Assembly: GCA_965659725.1 (NCBI GenBank)
Contig: CBFHXG010000040.1
Span: 1 to 21,355 of the forward strand
Direction: 5' to 3'
Source: Phaeocystidibacter sp965659725
GTDB taxonomy: Bacteria; Bacteroidota; Bacteroidia; Flavobacteriales; Schleiferiaceae
DNA length: 21,355 nt
A program made the position numbers and the translations under genes. This document shows positions 1 through 8,450 of this stretch, piece after piece; the first letter of the stretch is position 1; the number at the start of each line of letters is the position of its first letter. The notes below the pieces were generated by a model. That model made no database searches. It saw nothing but the letters and a program-made list of their open reading frames with translations, and had not been told where the DNA came from.

Positions 1-88
1 TTTGATGAGTTGGCAAAGATATTCCTTTCGGGGTAAAAAGCGAGCGAGCCCAGGAGCCTCGGAGCCCTGGAGCCTCGCCCCTACGGCC
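1..88. repeat. Intergenic edge with a short GGAGCC-type repeat
   Basis: No gene is visible between the window edge and the rodA stop. The 9-mer GGAGCCTCG occurs at 53-61 and again at 69-77, with a related GGAGCCCT between them. The 13-mer AGCCCTGGAGCCT at 63-75 reappears inverted at 8503-8515 in the other large intergenic region, so this looks like a dispersed intergenic repeat family. A short T-run on the minus strand (plus-strand A's at 35-39) follows the repeat, but no clean terminator stem abuts it. Confidence 0.4.
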
Positions 89-1357
89 CTATAACTCACT
101 CCACCTATTCGCATCCAACCGCACAAAAATGAACAGCAGTATTGTAAAACCCCAAAGGGAAGATCCGCCGTAGCTGAAGAAGGGGAGAGGGATGCCGATC
201 ACCGGGGCTAGACCCAGCGTCATGGCAATGTTTACTGCGAAGTGGATGAAGAGTATTCCCACTACACCATAGCCATAGATGCGGGAATAATTACTTTTTT
301 GTCGTTCCGCTAAGAAGACTAGCCTGCCCATTAAGGCGATGAAGAAAATGACCGTCAATGAGCTGCCAAGGAAGCCCCATTCTTCGCCCACCGTGCAGAA
401 GATGTAGTCTGTACTTTGTTTCGGAACGAAGTCGAGTTTTGTTTGCGTTCCCTGCAAGAATCCCTTGCCCGTTAAACCACCTGAGCCAATAGAGATTAAC
501 GATTGATGGGTTTGATATCCAACACCTCTCGGGTCGTCGGTAATGCCTAAGAGTACCTCAATTCGACTTTGCTGGTGCGGCTGTAGAACCTTGTTGAACA
601 TCACATCCGTAGCATAGGTGAGACCAATGCTGAAGATCCCCAACAAGATGGTCATCCAAATAACGCCGCGGTGTTTGCGCATTACGGTAATCACCAATAA
701 GACCAACACCCCGAGTCCAGTAGCTACCCAAAGGGTGGGGAAGACCAACGCCAGTATCACCACCGTGGCCGTTAAAAAGGCCATGAAAAGATACATGCCC
801 GGTAAGCCTTCTCGATAGAGGACCAAAACAAAGGATAGGAACACCAACGCCGATCCGGTATCAGGCTGAGCCATGATCAGCAGGAAAGGCAATCCCATAA
901 TAACGATCGGCCACCAACGGTATCTCCATTTACTGACATCAACATTAAGCGTGCTCATGTACTTCGCCATGGCCAACGCAGTTCCGAATTTGGCAAACTC
1001 CGATGGCTGAATGCTGAAAGGACCCAAGGCGATCCAACTCTTGTTGCCCGCCACTTCCTTACCAACCACCAATACGAGGAGGAGCAATAGCAAGGTAACT
1101 CCGTAGGTTCCGTAGGATATGTTTTGGTAAAGCCGAGCGTCACTCAACAGAATGGCAAGGATCAATACTCCCGAGGTGAGTATCCATATCATCTGCTTAC
1201 CGTACTCCTGGGAGGTGTCAAAGATATTCTGATGCTGTTCTGAATAGATGGCGGCGTAGATGTTCAACCATCCAGCGAGTACCAGGATCACATAGAGTAA
1301 TACCGTCCATCGATCTACTCTCGAAAATACATTCCTTGTCCGCAGTCTATCACTCAT
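89..1357 (-). CDS. rodA: RodA, SEDS-family peptidoglycan glycosyltransferase of the elongasome
   Basis: A 422-residue polytopic inner-membrane protein of the FtsW/RodA/SpoVE (SEDS) family. It polymerises lipid II into glycan strands during lateral wall growth, working with the transpeptidase PBP2. The protein is hydrophobic with about ten membrane segments. Family signatures include the extracellular segment around QTKLDFVPKQSTDYIF, whose Asp317 matches by motif the catalytic Asp of other RodA proteins, and the C-terminal GIPLPFFSYGGSS signature typical of SEDS proteins. RodA rather than FtsW is favoured because the gene is last in an mreBCD-mrdA-rodA run. Its ATG overlaps the mrdA stop by 4 bp, which suggests translational coupling. 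Length is somewhat greater than enterobacterial RodA, within the range expected for Bacteroidota. Confidence 0.95.
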   Translation of the reverse strand: MSDRLRTRNVFSRVDRWTVLLYVILVLAGWLNIYAAIYSEQHQNIFDTSQEYGKQMIWILTSGVLILAILLSDARLYQNISYGTYGVTLLLLLLVLVVGKEVAGNKSWIALGPFSIQPSEFAKFGTALAMAKYMSTLNVDVSKWRYRWWPIVIMGLPFLLIMAQPDTGSALVFLSFVLVLYREGLPGMYLFMAFLTATVVILALVFPTLWVATGLGVLVLLVITVMRKHRGVIWMTILLGIFSIGLTYATDVMFNKVLQPHQQSRIEVLLGITDDPRGVGYQTHQSLISIGSGGLTGKGFLQGTQTKLDFVPKQSTDYIFCTVGEEWGFLGSSLTVIFFIALMGRLVFLAERQKSNYSRIYGYGVVGILFIHFAVNIAMTLGLAPVIGIPLPFFSYGGSSLWGFTILLFIFVRLDANRWSEL

Positions 1358-3204
1358 GGCGCAACGAATAAGCTATCGTTTCCAAATATCTCGATATACT
1401 GCTTGCGGTATTCCTCCGTGAGGTCGCCTTCGATCATCCGATCATACAGCCACTCCCTCGAGATCTCGCCCGAAATATAGTCTTCGATCATCAAGGATGC
1501 GATCGGAGCTGCCCATCTACTTCCCCAATACCCATTCTCCACGATAACGGCGATAGCAATCTTCGGATCATCCTTGGGTGCAAAGGCAATGAAAATGGAG
1601 TGGTCTTGCCCATGTGGGTTCTCTGCCGTCCCCGTCTTACCACACATCTCAATGGATTCCAATCGGCTCATGCGAGCAGTTCCAGATTCGAAAACATCGA
1701 ACATACCATCGATCACAACGGGAAAGTGACTGCTATCAATAGTAGTGTATTTAGGCTCTGTATATTGAGGATCATCCACAGGCTCACCACCGATCTCTTT
1801 AACAATGTGCGGTGTGTAGTAGTAACCGCGGTTCGCAATGGCGGCCGTCATGTTGGCTAGCTGTATAGGGGTTACTTCCATTTCACCCTGACCAATCGCT
1901 AGGGAGATGGTACTCACCGCTTTCCAACCCGTGTAGCCGAAGGCACGATCGTAATAATCGGCAGTAGGAACTCGACCTCTTCTCCCCGTGGGAAGGTCGT
2001 TGTTCAAGAATTCGCCCAAACCAAAACTGGTAACATGGTTGTGCCAGGCATCCATTCCTTCCTGTGCCGTTGGGTAGTTCTCGATGATATTCTTGAAAAC
2101 GTTGCAGTAGTAGTTGTTGCAGCTCTTGGAGATCGATTTGCGCAATTGCATAGGTCCACCGCCACAGTGACAACCCACGTGAAGTGATCCGTATCTAAAT
2201 CCGCCATAACAGCTGTAGGAAGTGGAAGGCCTCAGTGTACCTTCCTCCAAGCCGATCAGTGCATTGATCACCTTGAACGGTGAGCCCGGAGGATATTGGG
2301 CGAGAAGTCCTCTGTCGTAAAGTGGCTTATTGATGCTATCGTAATAAAGCTCTGTGTAATTTCGGCTTCTTTGCCTTCCGATCAAGAGGTTGGGATCATA
2401 CGTTGGTGCACTCACAAGAGCCAAAATCTCACCAGAACTAGGTTCTACGGCTACAATGCTGCCTCGTTTGCCTTGCATCAAAACTTCTCCAAGGTGCTGA
2501 AGGTCGTAATCAATGGTGCTCACCACGTCCTTTCCTGGCTCAGGTAGCGTATCGTAGGCGCCATTCATGAAACTCCCTACCTCGCGGTTGTGATTGTCTA
2601 CCAAAAGATATTTCCTACCTGCTTTTCCTCGAAGAATATCTTCATAACTCTTATCAATCCCACCTTTGCCGGTAAGGTCACCCATGGCATAACCAGGGTT
2701 GTTTTGAATGAATCGCTGGTTTACCTCACCAATGAATCCAACCACATTGGCAGCCCCCTCGATCGGGTAGTCGCGGAGGATTCGCTTTTGGGTATAGAAA
2801 CCCTTGAATTTGTAGAGTTCCTCTTGGATGCGGGCATAGCGCTCGTCCGACATCATCCCGAAGAAAACACTGGGCTTGAAAGTGGAATACCTTCGCGCTG
2901 CGGCTAATTTACTAGTGACATAGGAAGTGTCTACATCCAACAAGCTCATCAAGAGGGTGGTGTCGAAGGCTTCCGTTTGGCGAGGAATGACCATAAGGTC
3001 GTAGGCCACCTGATTGGCCACCAGCAGCTTTCCGTTGCGATCATAGATATATCCTCTTGGTGGATAGATGCGCACCTCCCGCTTGGCGTTGTTTTCAGCC
3101 GACAAGGTGTATTCTGGATCGATTACTTGAATGGAGAACAACCGCCCCATGAAGATCAACCCGATCAGTGCCAATAAGATGTAGAAAAATATGTCTCTTC
3201 TCAT
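1354..3204 (-). CDS. mrdA: Penicillin-binding protein 2 (elongation transpeptidase)
   Basis: A 616-residue class B penicillin-binding protein, anchored by one N-terminal membrane segment (about residues 5-25), that crosslinks peptidoglycan during elongation. The periplasmic dimerisation region (around the YPPRGYIYDRNG segment) is followed by the transpeptidase domain. All three active-site motifs are intact: SxxK as S308-P-F-K311, SxN as S361-C-N363, and KTG at 523-525. The second motif lies in a Cys-rich stretch (residues around 340-365 hold several Cys and His, including CYGG and CHCGGG), which fits a metal- or disulfide-stabilised loop, although I infer this only from composition. It overlaps rodA by 4 bp downstream and mreD by 4 bp upstream, consistent with a tightly coupled elongasome operon. 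Confidence 0.95.
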   Translation of the reverse strand: MRRDIFFYILLALIGLIFMGRLFSIQVIDPEYTLSAENNAKREVRIYPPRGYIYDRNGKLLVANQVAYDLMVIPRQTEAFDTTLLMSLLDVDTSYVTSKLAAARRYSTFKPSVFFGMMSDERYARIQEELYKFKGFYTQKRILRDYPIEGAANVVGFIGEVNQRFIQNNPGYAMGDLTGKGGIDKSYEDILRGKAGRKYLLVDNHNREVGSFMNGAYDTLPEPGKDVVSTIDYDLQHLGEVLMQGKRGSIVAVEPSSGEILALVSAPTYDPNLLIGRQRSRNYTELYYDSINKPLYDRGLLAQYPPGSPFKVINALIGLEEGTLRPSTSYSCYGGFRYGSLHVGCHCGGGPMQLRKSISKSCNNYYCNVFKNIIENYPTAQEGMDAWHNHVTSFGLGEFLNNDLPTGRRGRVPTADYYDRAFGYTGWKAVSTISLAIGQGEMEVTPIQLANMTAAIANRGYYYTPHIVKEIGGEPVDDPQYTEPKYTTIDSSHFPVVIDGMFDVFESGTARMSRLESIEMCGKTGTAENPHGQDHSIFIAFAPKDDPKIAIAVIVENGYWGSRWAAPIASLMIEDYISGEISREWLYDRMIEGDLTEEYRKQYIEIFGNDSLFVAP

Positions 3205-3719
3205 GCTTCCTCCCTGTACACAAACAATTGCACAATGTAGATCATCAGCAAAGTGATTGGTACAGACACTAAGGTACGAGTCATAATGGATACTACCTCA
3301 CGTACACTGAAAGCTTCTAATCCAAACAACCAACAATGGTGAATGAATACGCCAACGGTAACGTAGGTGAGGAATCGTGACGGACCTAATGTCCAAAGGC
3401 TAATTCGGTCGAGTTCTTTATTGGATGAGCTCACCAACCGAAGTAGGTAAGGTCGAATAAAGGCTAGGGTGAGGGTGGCGGATAGGTGGATCCCACCTGA
3501 GTTTTCAGCGATATCGATGGTCCATCCCAAAGCGAATGCCCAAAGTAGGGAGTAGAATCGGTTCGTATCAGCCGGGAGGATCAGGATGAAAAGCACATAC
3601 AAGTATGGGTTCAGGTAACCGAACAGCTGTATGTTGTTCAGGATGAATACCTGGAACAAGGCCAAGAAGGCAAACCGACCGATCCACTTGAGCATATCAG
3701 TCCTCATCTTCTTGCTCAC
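3201..3719 (-). CDS. mreD: MreD, rod-shape-determining membrane protein
   Basis: A 172-residue, very hydrophobic protein with about five predicted membrane segments. MreD proteins are poorly conserved in sequence, and the call rests mainly on size, hydrophobicity and position between mreC and mrdA. Characteristic features are the LNPYLYVLFILILP segment, common in Bacteroidota MreD, and a helix containing GWTIDI. Within the elongasome MreD binds MreC and helps activate PBP2-RodA. Its start lies inside the end of mreC (23-bp overlap) and its stop overlaps the mrdA start by 4 bp, so translation of the three genes is probably coupled. Confidence 0.9.
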   Translation of the reverse strand: MSKKMRTDMLKWIGRFAFLALFQVFILNNIQLFGYLNPYLYVLFILILPADTNRFYSLLWAFALGWTIDIAENSGGIHLSATLTLAFIRPYLLRLVSSSNKELDRISLWTLGPSRFLTYVTVGVFIHHCWLFGLEAFSVREVVSIMTRTLVSVPITLLMIYIVQLFVYREEA

Positions 3720-4533
3720 TTTCGAGAAGCAAACGTTCTCCTTTCAACAAATTCTTGATCACATACACTTTTTGAAGTGCGGCAAAGTCTACCGTTAGAT
3801 TCAGCTCAACCTCATAGAATTGATCTTGCGGTTCGATGTAGAAAGTGTCTACGATGCCGATGGGTATGCCGGATGGATAGAGGGCGGATCGCGTGTCGGT
3901 AACGATGGTATCTCCCTTGCGAATGGTCGCTTGTCTTGGGATATCACTCAGTCTTGCTTCGCGATAATTTGCCGCAGAAGGCCAGGATATCGATCCAAAG
4001 AAGCTCGAGTTTTGGAACTTTCCGGGTAGTCTTGATTTACCGTGGATGATTGGAATCACCGAGGCATAATGGTCACTTACGTCTGCAATAACGCCTACTG
4101 CTCCAAACCCGTTGATCACGGCCATATCTTCCTCGAGTCCGTGTATCCTTCCTCGATTCAGTGTGATATAATTGTTTCGCTTGTGGATGGAATTATTGAT
4201 CACTTCAGCATCGATATAGGTGTATTGTTGTTGATACAGGGTATCGATGATGGAGTCGTGATCGGCGTAGATCTGGAAATAGGACGACTTCAATGCGGAG
4301 CGCAGGGCGGCATTTTCAGCGGCCAAGTTCTTATTGGTCTCGTTCAGATTGATGAAATCTCGAATAGAACTGTACCGTTCCATCAATCCACCGGTAACTT
4401 CATTTGCAGAGGTTACAACGGCTGTCCGGTGATACGAATTCGCGCTAACTACAAAGGTGATGGCAACAACTTGCAGGGCGACAAAGGCGAACATGACACG
4501 CCTTCTCCACAACCATTGTAGCAAGTTTTGCAT
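3697..4533 (-). CDS. mreC: MreC, rod-shape-determining periplasmic protein
   Basis: A 278-residue bitopic protein: a short basic cytoplasmic start (WLWRRR), one membrane helix (about residues 12-32), a heptad-like coiled coil (about 60-90, rich in N, L, A and E), then the two beta domains of MreC. The stretch around VINGFGAVGVIADVSDHYASV is the conserved MreC core that links to PBP2. MreC bridges cytoplasmic MreB/MreD and periplasmic PBP2 in the elongasome. The C-terminus is strongly acidic (ESEQEDED), and this coding stretch overlaps the mreD start. The gap to mreB is 7 bp. Confidence 0.94.
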   Translation of the reverse strand: MQNLLQWLWRRRVMFAFVALQVVAITFVVSANSYHRTAVVTSANEVTGGLMERYSSIRDFINLNETNKNLAAENAALRSALKSSYFQIYADHDSIIDTLYQQQYTYIDAEVINNSIHKRNNYITLNRGRIHGLEEDMAVINGFGAVGVIADVSDHYASVIPIIHGKSRLPGKFQNSSFFGSISWPSAANYREARLSDIPRQATIRKGDTIVTDTRSALYPSGIPIGIVDTFYIEPQDQFYEVELNLTVDFAALQKVYVIKNLLKGERLLLESEQEDED

Positions 4534-4540
4534 CTAGTGT

Positions 4541-5569
4541 TTATCGAATTAAGAGCGTGCGATATTTATCGATGTTCTTCAGTGTGATGCCCGTACCACG
4601 AACAACAGCGCGAAGTGGGTCTTCTGCTACATATACAGGAAGGTCGGTCTTCATGCTGATGCGCTTATCCAAACCTCTCAACAATGAACCACCGCCGGCC
4701 ATGTAGATACCGCTATTGTAGATATCCGCTGCCAATTCTGGAGGAGTCATTGAAAGGGCTTCCATGATAGCATCTTCGATACGTGTGATGGACTTATCGA
4801 GGGCTCTAGCGATCTCCTTGTACGATACGGTGATCTGCTTTGGTTTACCGGTAAGTAGGTCACGACCTTGAACATCCATGTCATCTGGAGCATTCGGAAG
4901 ATCGTCGAGTGCAGAACCGATCTGGATCTTGATCTGCTCAGCTGTACGCTCACCCACATAAAGGTTGTGCTGCGTACGCATATAATAACCGATGTCGTTG
5001 GTGAAAACATCACCCGCCACCTTGATACTCTTGTCACAAACGATACCTCCCAGTGCGAGTACAGCGATCTCCGTTGTACCACCTCCGATATCGATGATCA
5101 TATTTCCTTTTGGCTCGAGTACATCAACACCGATACCGATAGCTGCGGCCATTGGTTCGTGAATGAGATATACTTCCTTGGCTTTGGCTTGCTCGGCCGA
5201 GTCTTTTACAGCTCGTTTTTCAACTTCCGTGATACCGCTTGGAATACAGATCACCATGCGAAGTGAAGGAGCGAAGTATTTGCTCTTTAGTGATGGAATG
5301 CTCTTGATCATTTCACGAATCATGTGCTCGGAAGCAACGAAGTCGGCAATCACACCATCCTTGAGTGGGCGAACCGTCTTGATGTTCTCGTGCGTTTTAC
5401 CGTGCATTTGCATGGCCGCATGTCCTACTGCCATGATGGCGTTGGTTGTGCGATCGAGGGCTACGATGGAAGGGGCATCAACTACCACCTTGTCGTTGTG
5501 TATGATCAGGGTATTCGCAGTACCGAGGTCGATCGCTATATCCTGAACGAAGAAATCAAATACTCCCAT
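4541..5569 (-). CDS. mreB: MreB, actin-like cytoskeletal protein
   Basis: A 342-residue bacterial actin that forms membrane-bound filaments orienting the cell-wall elongation machinery. Actin-fold nucleotide motifs are present in order: phosphate-1 loop with Asp14 (AIDLGTANT), the catalytic-Glu helix at HEPMAAAIG (Glu138), phosphate-2 loop IDIGGGTTE (160-167), and the adenosine motif MAGGGSLLRG (290-299). The N-terminus MGVFDFF is the hydrophobic patch used for membrane binding. Length is normal for the family. Only 9 bp separate it from upstream purH, so it probably depends on the purH promoter. Confidence 0.98.
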   Translation of the reverse strand: MGVFDFFVQDIAIDLGTANTLIIHNDKVVVDAPSIVALDRTTNAIMAVGHAAMQMHGKTHENIKTVRPLKDGVIADFVASEHMIREMIKSIPSLKSKYFAPSLRMVICIPSGITEVEKRAVKDSAEQAKAKEVYLIHEPMAAAIGIGVDVLEPKGNMIIDIGGGTTEIAVLALGGIVCDKSIKVAGDVFTNDIGYYMRTQHNLYVGERTAEQIKIQIGSALDDLPNAPDDMDVQGRDLLTGKPKQITVSYKEIARALDKSITRIEDAIMEALSMTPPELAADIYNSGIYMAGGGSLLRGLDKRISMKTDLPVYVAEDPLRAVVRGTGITLKNIDKYRTLLIR

Positions 5570-5578
5570 TGGTGTGGA

Positions 5579-7105
5579 TCAGTGTTTAAAGTGACGGTAA
5601 CCGGTGAACACCATGGACATGCCATTTTCATCGCAATAGTCGATGCTCAATTGATCCTTGATAGACCCTCCAGGTTGGATCACTGTATTAATGCCTTCCC
5701 CATTTGCGATCTCAACGCAATCCGGGAAAGGGAAGAACGCATCAGACGCCATAACGGCACCCTGTAAGTCAAAGTTAAACGATTTTGCCTTTTGAATGGC
5801 CTGTCTCAATGCATCTACTCTTGAAGTCTGACCCGTACCGCTCGCTAAAAGCTGACCATTCTTGGCCAAAACGATGGTATTGGACTTCGTATTCTTGCAA
5901 AGCGCACTGGCAAAGATCAGGTCGTCGATCTGCTCTGATGTAGGCTCAACCTTGGTTACGATCTTCAGATCTTCCTTTGAATCGGTATGATGGTCGCGTT
6001 CTTGAACCAATACACCGTTCAATGCGGTACGAGCAATCATCTCTTGAGGCTGAATACTCTTCACCTTCAAGATGATACGGTTCTTTTTCGATCTCAAGAT
6101 CTCCAATGCCTCATCTGAATAATCGGGTGCGAGGACCACCTCACAGAAGATCTCATTGATGCCTTCGGCCGTTGCTTTATCGATCGGCTTATTGGCCGCG
6201 ATGATCCCGCCAAAGGCCGATACTGGATCACCCGCCAAAGCATCGGTCCACGCCGTTGAAAGTTCGTCACGCTGAGCCAACCCACAAGCATTGTTGTGTT
6301 TGATCACCGCCACGGTAGGCTTCTGATCCCAGAATTCCGCGATGAGTTGAGCAGCCGCATCCACATCCAAGAGGTTGTTGTAGCTCAACTCCTTTCCGTG
6401 AAGCTGTTCAAAGGCCTCGTCCAAGTTGCCATGGAACCAACCTTTTTGGTGAGGATTCTCCCCATATCGAAGCTCCTTGCCGCTGCGAATGCTGCGCTTG
6501 AAAGAGATGCTAGAAGGGGCAAAGAAGCCGTGAATAGCTGTATCGTAGTGTGAAGATATATCGAATGCGTAACCCGCAAAACGATGGCGGTCTTCAATCG
6601 ATGTCTCGCTCTTGTTCGCTTGAATGATCTGCAAGGCCTCCTCGTAATACTCTCGTGAAGGCACGATCAATACATCTTTGAAATTCTTGGCAGCAGCCCT
6701 GATTAAACTGATCCCTCCAATATCGATCTTCTCAATAATGTCTTGCTCCGACGCACCAGACGCAACCGTTTCCTCGAAAGGGTAGAGGTCAACCACCACC
6801 ATATCGATATCGGGAATGTTGTGCTCGTCCTTTTCCTTGAGGTCGCTTTCGTTATCACGACGATGAAGGATCCCACCGAATATCGCCGGGTGGAGCGTCT
6901 TCACCCTACCTCCAAAGATGGAAGGATAATTTGTTTGACTTTCAACAGGGATCACAGGTAAACCAAGGTCCTCAAGGAACTTTTGCGTTCCTCCAGTGGA
7001 GTACAAGGTTACGCCGTCATCGTGAAGTTGACGTGCAATAGGCTCGAGCCCATCTTTGTAGAATACCGATAAAAGTGCGCTTTTAATGCGTTTAGTGCCG
7101 CTCAT
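5579..7105 (-). CDS. purH: Bifunctional AICAR formyltransferase / IMP cyclohydrolase
   Basis: A 508-residue cytoplasmic enzyme for the last two steps of de novo IMP synthesis: formylation of AICAR with 10-formyl-tetrahydrofolate, then ring closure. The N-terminal IMP cyclohydrolase (methylglyoxal synthase-like) domain occupies about residues 1-190 and shows the YSTGGT and GGRVKTLHPAI motifs. The C-terminal transformylase has the catalytic Lys269-His270 pair in IKHNNACGLA. It heads the operon, with a consensus Bacteroidota promoter about 20-50 bp upstream. The expected leader is only about 15 nt, so there is no room for a purine riboswitch. The start codon has no Shine-Dalgarno sequence. I recall purH next to mreB in other flavobacteria. 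Confidence 0.98.
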   Translation of the reverse strand: MSGTKRIKSALLSVFYKDGLEPIARQLHDDGVTLYSTGGTQKFLEDLGLPVIPVESQTNYPSIFGGRVKTLHPAIFGGILHRRDNESDLKEKDEHNIPDIDMVVVDLYPFEETVASGASEQDIIEKIDIGGISLIRAAAKNFKDVLIVPSREYYEEALQIIQANKSETSIEDRHRFAGYAFDISSHYDTAIHGFFAPSSISFKRSIRSGKELRYGENPHQKGWFHGNLDEAFEQLHGKELSYNNLLDVDAAAQLIAEFWDQKPTVAVIKHNNACGLAQRDELSTAWTDALAGDPVSAFGGIIAANKPIDKATAEGINEIFCEVVLAPDYSDEALEILRSKKNRIILKVKSIQPQEMIARTALNGVLVQERDHHTDSKEDLKIVTKVEPTSEQIDDLIFASALCKNTKSNTIVLAKNGQLLASGTGQTSRVDALRQAIQKAKSFNFDLQGAVMASDAFFPFPDCVEIANGEGINTVIQPGGSIKDQLSIDYCDENGMSMVFTGYRHFKH

Positions 7106-7126
7106 GAGGTGGGGATTTCAAAGGAG

Positions 7127-7157
7127 CAAAAGTAGTGAAATACAGGGGGGATAGCAA
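7127..7157 (-). promoter_or_regulatory. Promoter of the purH-mreBCD-mrdA-rodA operon
   Basis: Read on the minus strand, a perfect Bacteroidota -7 element TACTTTTG (plus-strand 7127-7134) is preceded by TTG (7155-7157) with a 20-nt spacer. This matches the TTG-N19/21-TAnnTTTG consensus recognised by the primary sigma factor of this phylum. It predicts a leader of about 15 nt before the purH ATG. Confidence 0.75.
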
Positions 7158-7161
7158 GGTA

Positions 7162-7189
7162 TTGTGTAGTGAGAATTTCCGTACTTTCG
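7162..7189 (+). promoter_or_regulatory. Candidate promoter of the ABC permease gene
   Basis: TTG at 7162-7164 and TACTTTCG at 7182-7189 (one mismatch from TAnnTTTG) with a 17-nt spacer, about 16 bp before the ATG at 7206. It sits back to back with the purH promoter inside a 100-bp divergent intergenic region, so the two promoters nearly overlap. It is weaker than the purH promoter because of the mismatch and the short spacer. Confidence 0.45.
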
Positions 7190-7205
7190 AATCAATCAAC
7201 AAAGC

Positions 7206-8450
7206 ATGAAAATCACTCAGATCATAAGCGAAGGCTTTCGCATGTCTGCCCAAGCCCTTCGTGCCAATCCTTTGCGAAGTACGTTGTCCTTATTGGGGAT
7301 GACGCTCGGAATATTCAGCATCATTTTCGTCTTTTCAGTGGTGGATAGCCTTGAAAGATCCGTACGATCATCGATCGAGAGTGTTGGTTCCGATGTACTA
7401 TATATCCAAAAATGGCCTTGGGGTGGAGGTGGAGGAGAGTATCCATGGTGGAAGTACTTTCAACGTCCTGAGCCCAAGTATGAAGAGATGGCCAAGCTAG
7501 GTGATAGGATCACCACGGAAGGGGCCATGTCTTTCTTAGTGAATATCAGTGCCAATTTGAACTACAGGAACAATACCGTAGATAATGTGGGGATCATGGG
7601 TGTTTCGCATGAGTATCTCGACATATGGCCTACGCCGATGGCGCAAGGAAGATATTTCAGTCCGCAAGAATCCGAGAGTGGCAAGAACGTAGCAGTCATC
7701 GGTCATGACGTGGCTCGGGGTCTTTTCGGATCCCTAGACCCCATCGGGAAACGGATCCGTATTCTCGGAGAAAAGGTGCGCATCATTGGTGTCTTTGAAA
7801 AGGAAGGTGAAAAGCTCATCGGCGAAAGTCAGGATGAATTGGTGCTTCTCCCCGTTGAGTTCATGCTGCGCAAGGTGAATGAAGATGAGCTTCAAACAAC
7901 GATCATGGTGAAGGCTCGCGATGGAGTGAGTGTAGATCAATTGCAAGATGATGTGGAAGGGGCCATGCGTGGTATACGCCGCCTACGTCCTCGAGCTGAG
8001 AACGATTTTGCCATCAATGAGATCAGTGTGCTTCAGAATAGTACGGAAGCGATCTTCTCAGGATTAGGTCTGATTGGCTTGATCATCGGAGGCTTTGCGC
8101 TCCTGGCCGGCGGTTTTGGGATCGCCAATATCATGTTCGTAAGTGTGAGCGAGCGAGTAGGGCAGATCGGCATTCAAAAGGCACTCGGCGCCCGTCGAAA
8201 TTTCATACTCTATCAATTCCTATCCGAATCAGTTCTCTTGAGTTTGATGGGTGGAATAATCGGTCTACTGATCACAGGCGCCCTCGTATGGGTGGCAAGG
8301 TCGGTCACCGATTTCCCATTGGCGTTATCGGGAGGTAACATCCTAACAGGTGTGGTCATTTCGGTCATGATCGGACTCGTTTTTGGTTTGATCCCAGCGA
8401 TCAAGGCGAGTGGGATGAATCCGGTAGACGCGATACGGGAGGGGAGCTGA
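7206..8450 (+). CDS. MacB/FtsX-type ABC transporter permease
   Basis: A 414-residue inner-membrane permease of the MacB/LolC (type VII ABC) architecture. It has a first membrane helix at about residues 27-50, a large periplasmic MacB_PCD domain (about 51-280), then three helices near 286-310, 340-364 and 378-400. Family signatures include NPLRSTLSLLGMTLGI at the start, SVSERVGQIGIQKALGA in the coupling loop, and an ending of the form NPVDAIR. Such permeases transmit ATP-driven movement across the membrane to export peptides, drugs or lipoproteins. No ATPase or membrane-fusion gene adjoins it, so its partner must be encoded elsewhere. A glycine/tryptophan-rich insert (PWGGGGGEYPWW) follows the first periplasmic strand. 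The substrate is unknown. Confidence 0.9.
   Translation: MKITQIISEGFRMSAQALRANPLRSTLSLLGMTLGIFSIIFVFSVVDSLERSVRSSIESVGSDVLYIQKWPWGGGGGEYPWWKYFQRPEPKYEEMAKLGDRITTEGAMSFLVNISANLNYRNNTVDNVGIMGVSHEYLDIWPTPMAQGRYFSPQESESGKNVAVIGHDVARGLFGSLDPIGKRIRILGEKVRIIGVFEKEGEKLIGESQDELVLLPVEFMLRKVNEDELQTTIMVKARDGVSVDQLQDDVEGAMRGIRRLRPRAENDFAINEISVLQNSTEAIFSGLGLIGLIIGGFALLAGGFGIANIMFVSVSERVGQIGIQKALGARRNFILYQFLSESVLLSLMGGIIGLLITGALVWVARSVTDFPLALSGGNILTGVVISVMIGLVFGLIPAIKASGMNPVDAIREGS

Noticed and set aside
4042..4521. 159-codon plus-strand reading frame antisense to mreC
   Set aside because: Shadow frame of a real gene; no recognisable domain, start context or neighbour support.
4868..5767. Long plus-strand reading frames opposite mreB and the end of purH
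   Set aside because: mreB and purH motifs are intact on the minus strand; the opposing frames show no protein-like features.
7106..7126. Purine riboswitch before purH
   Set aside because: The predicted leader is only about 15 nt, too short for any known purine-sensing structure.
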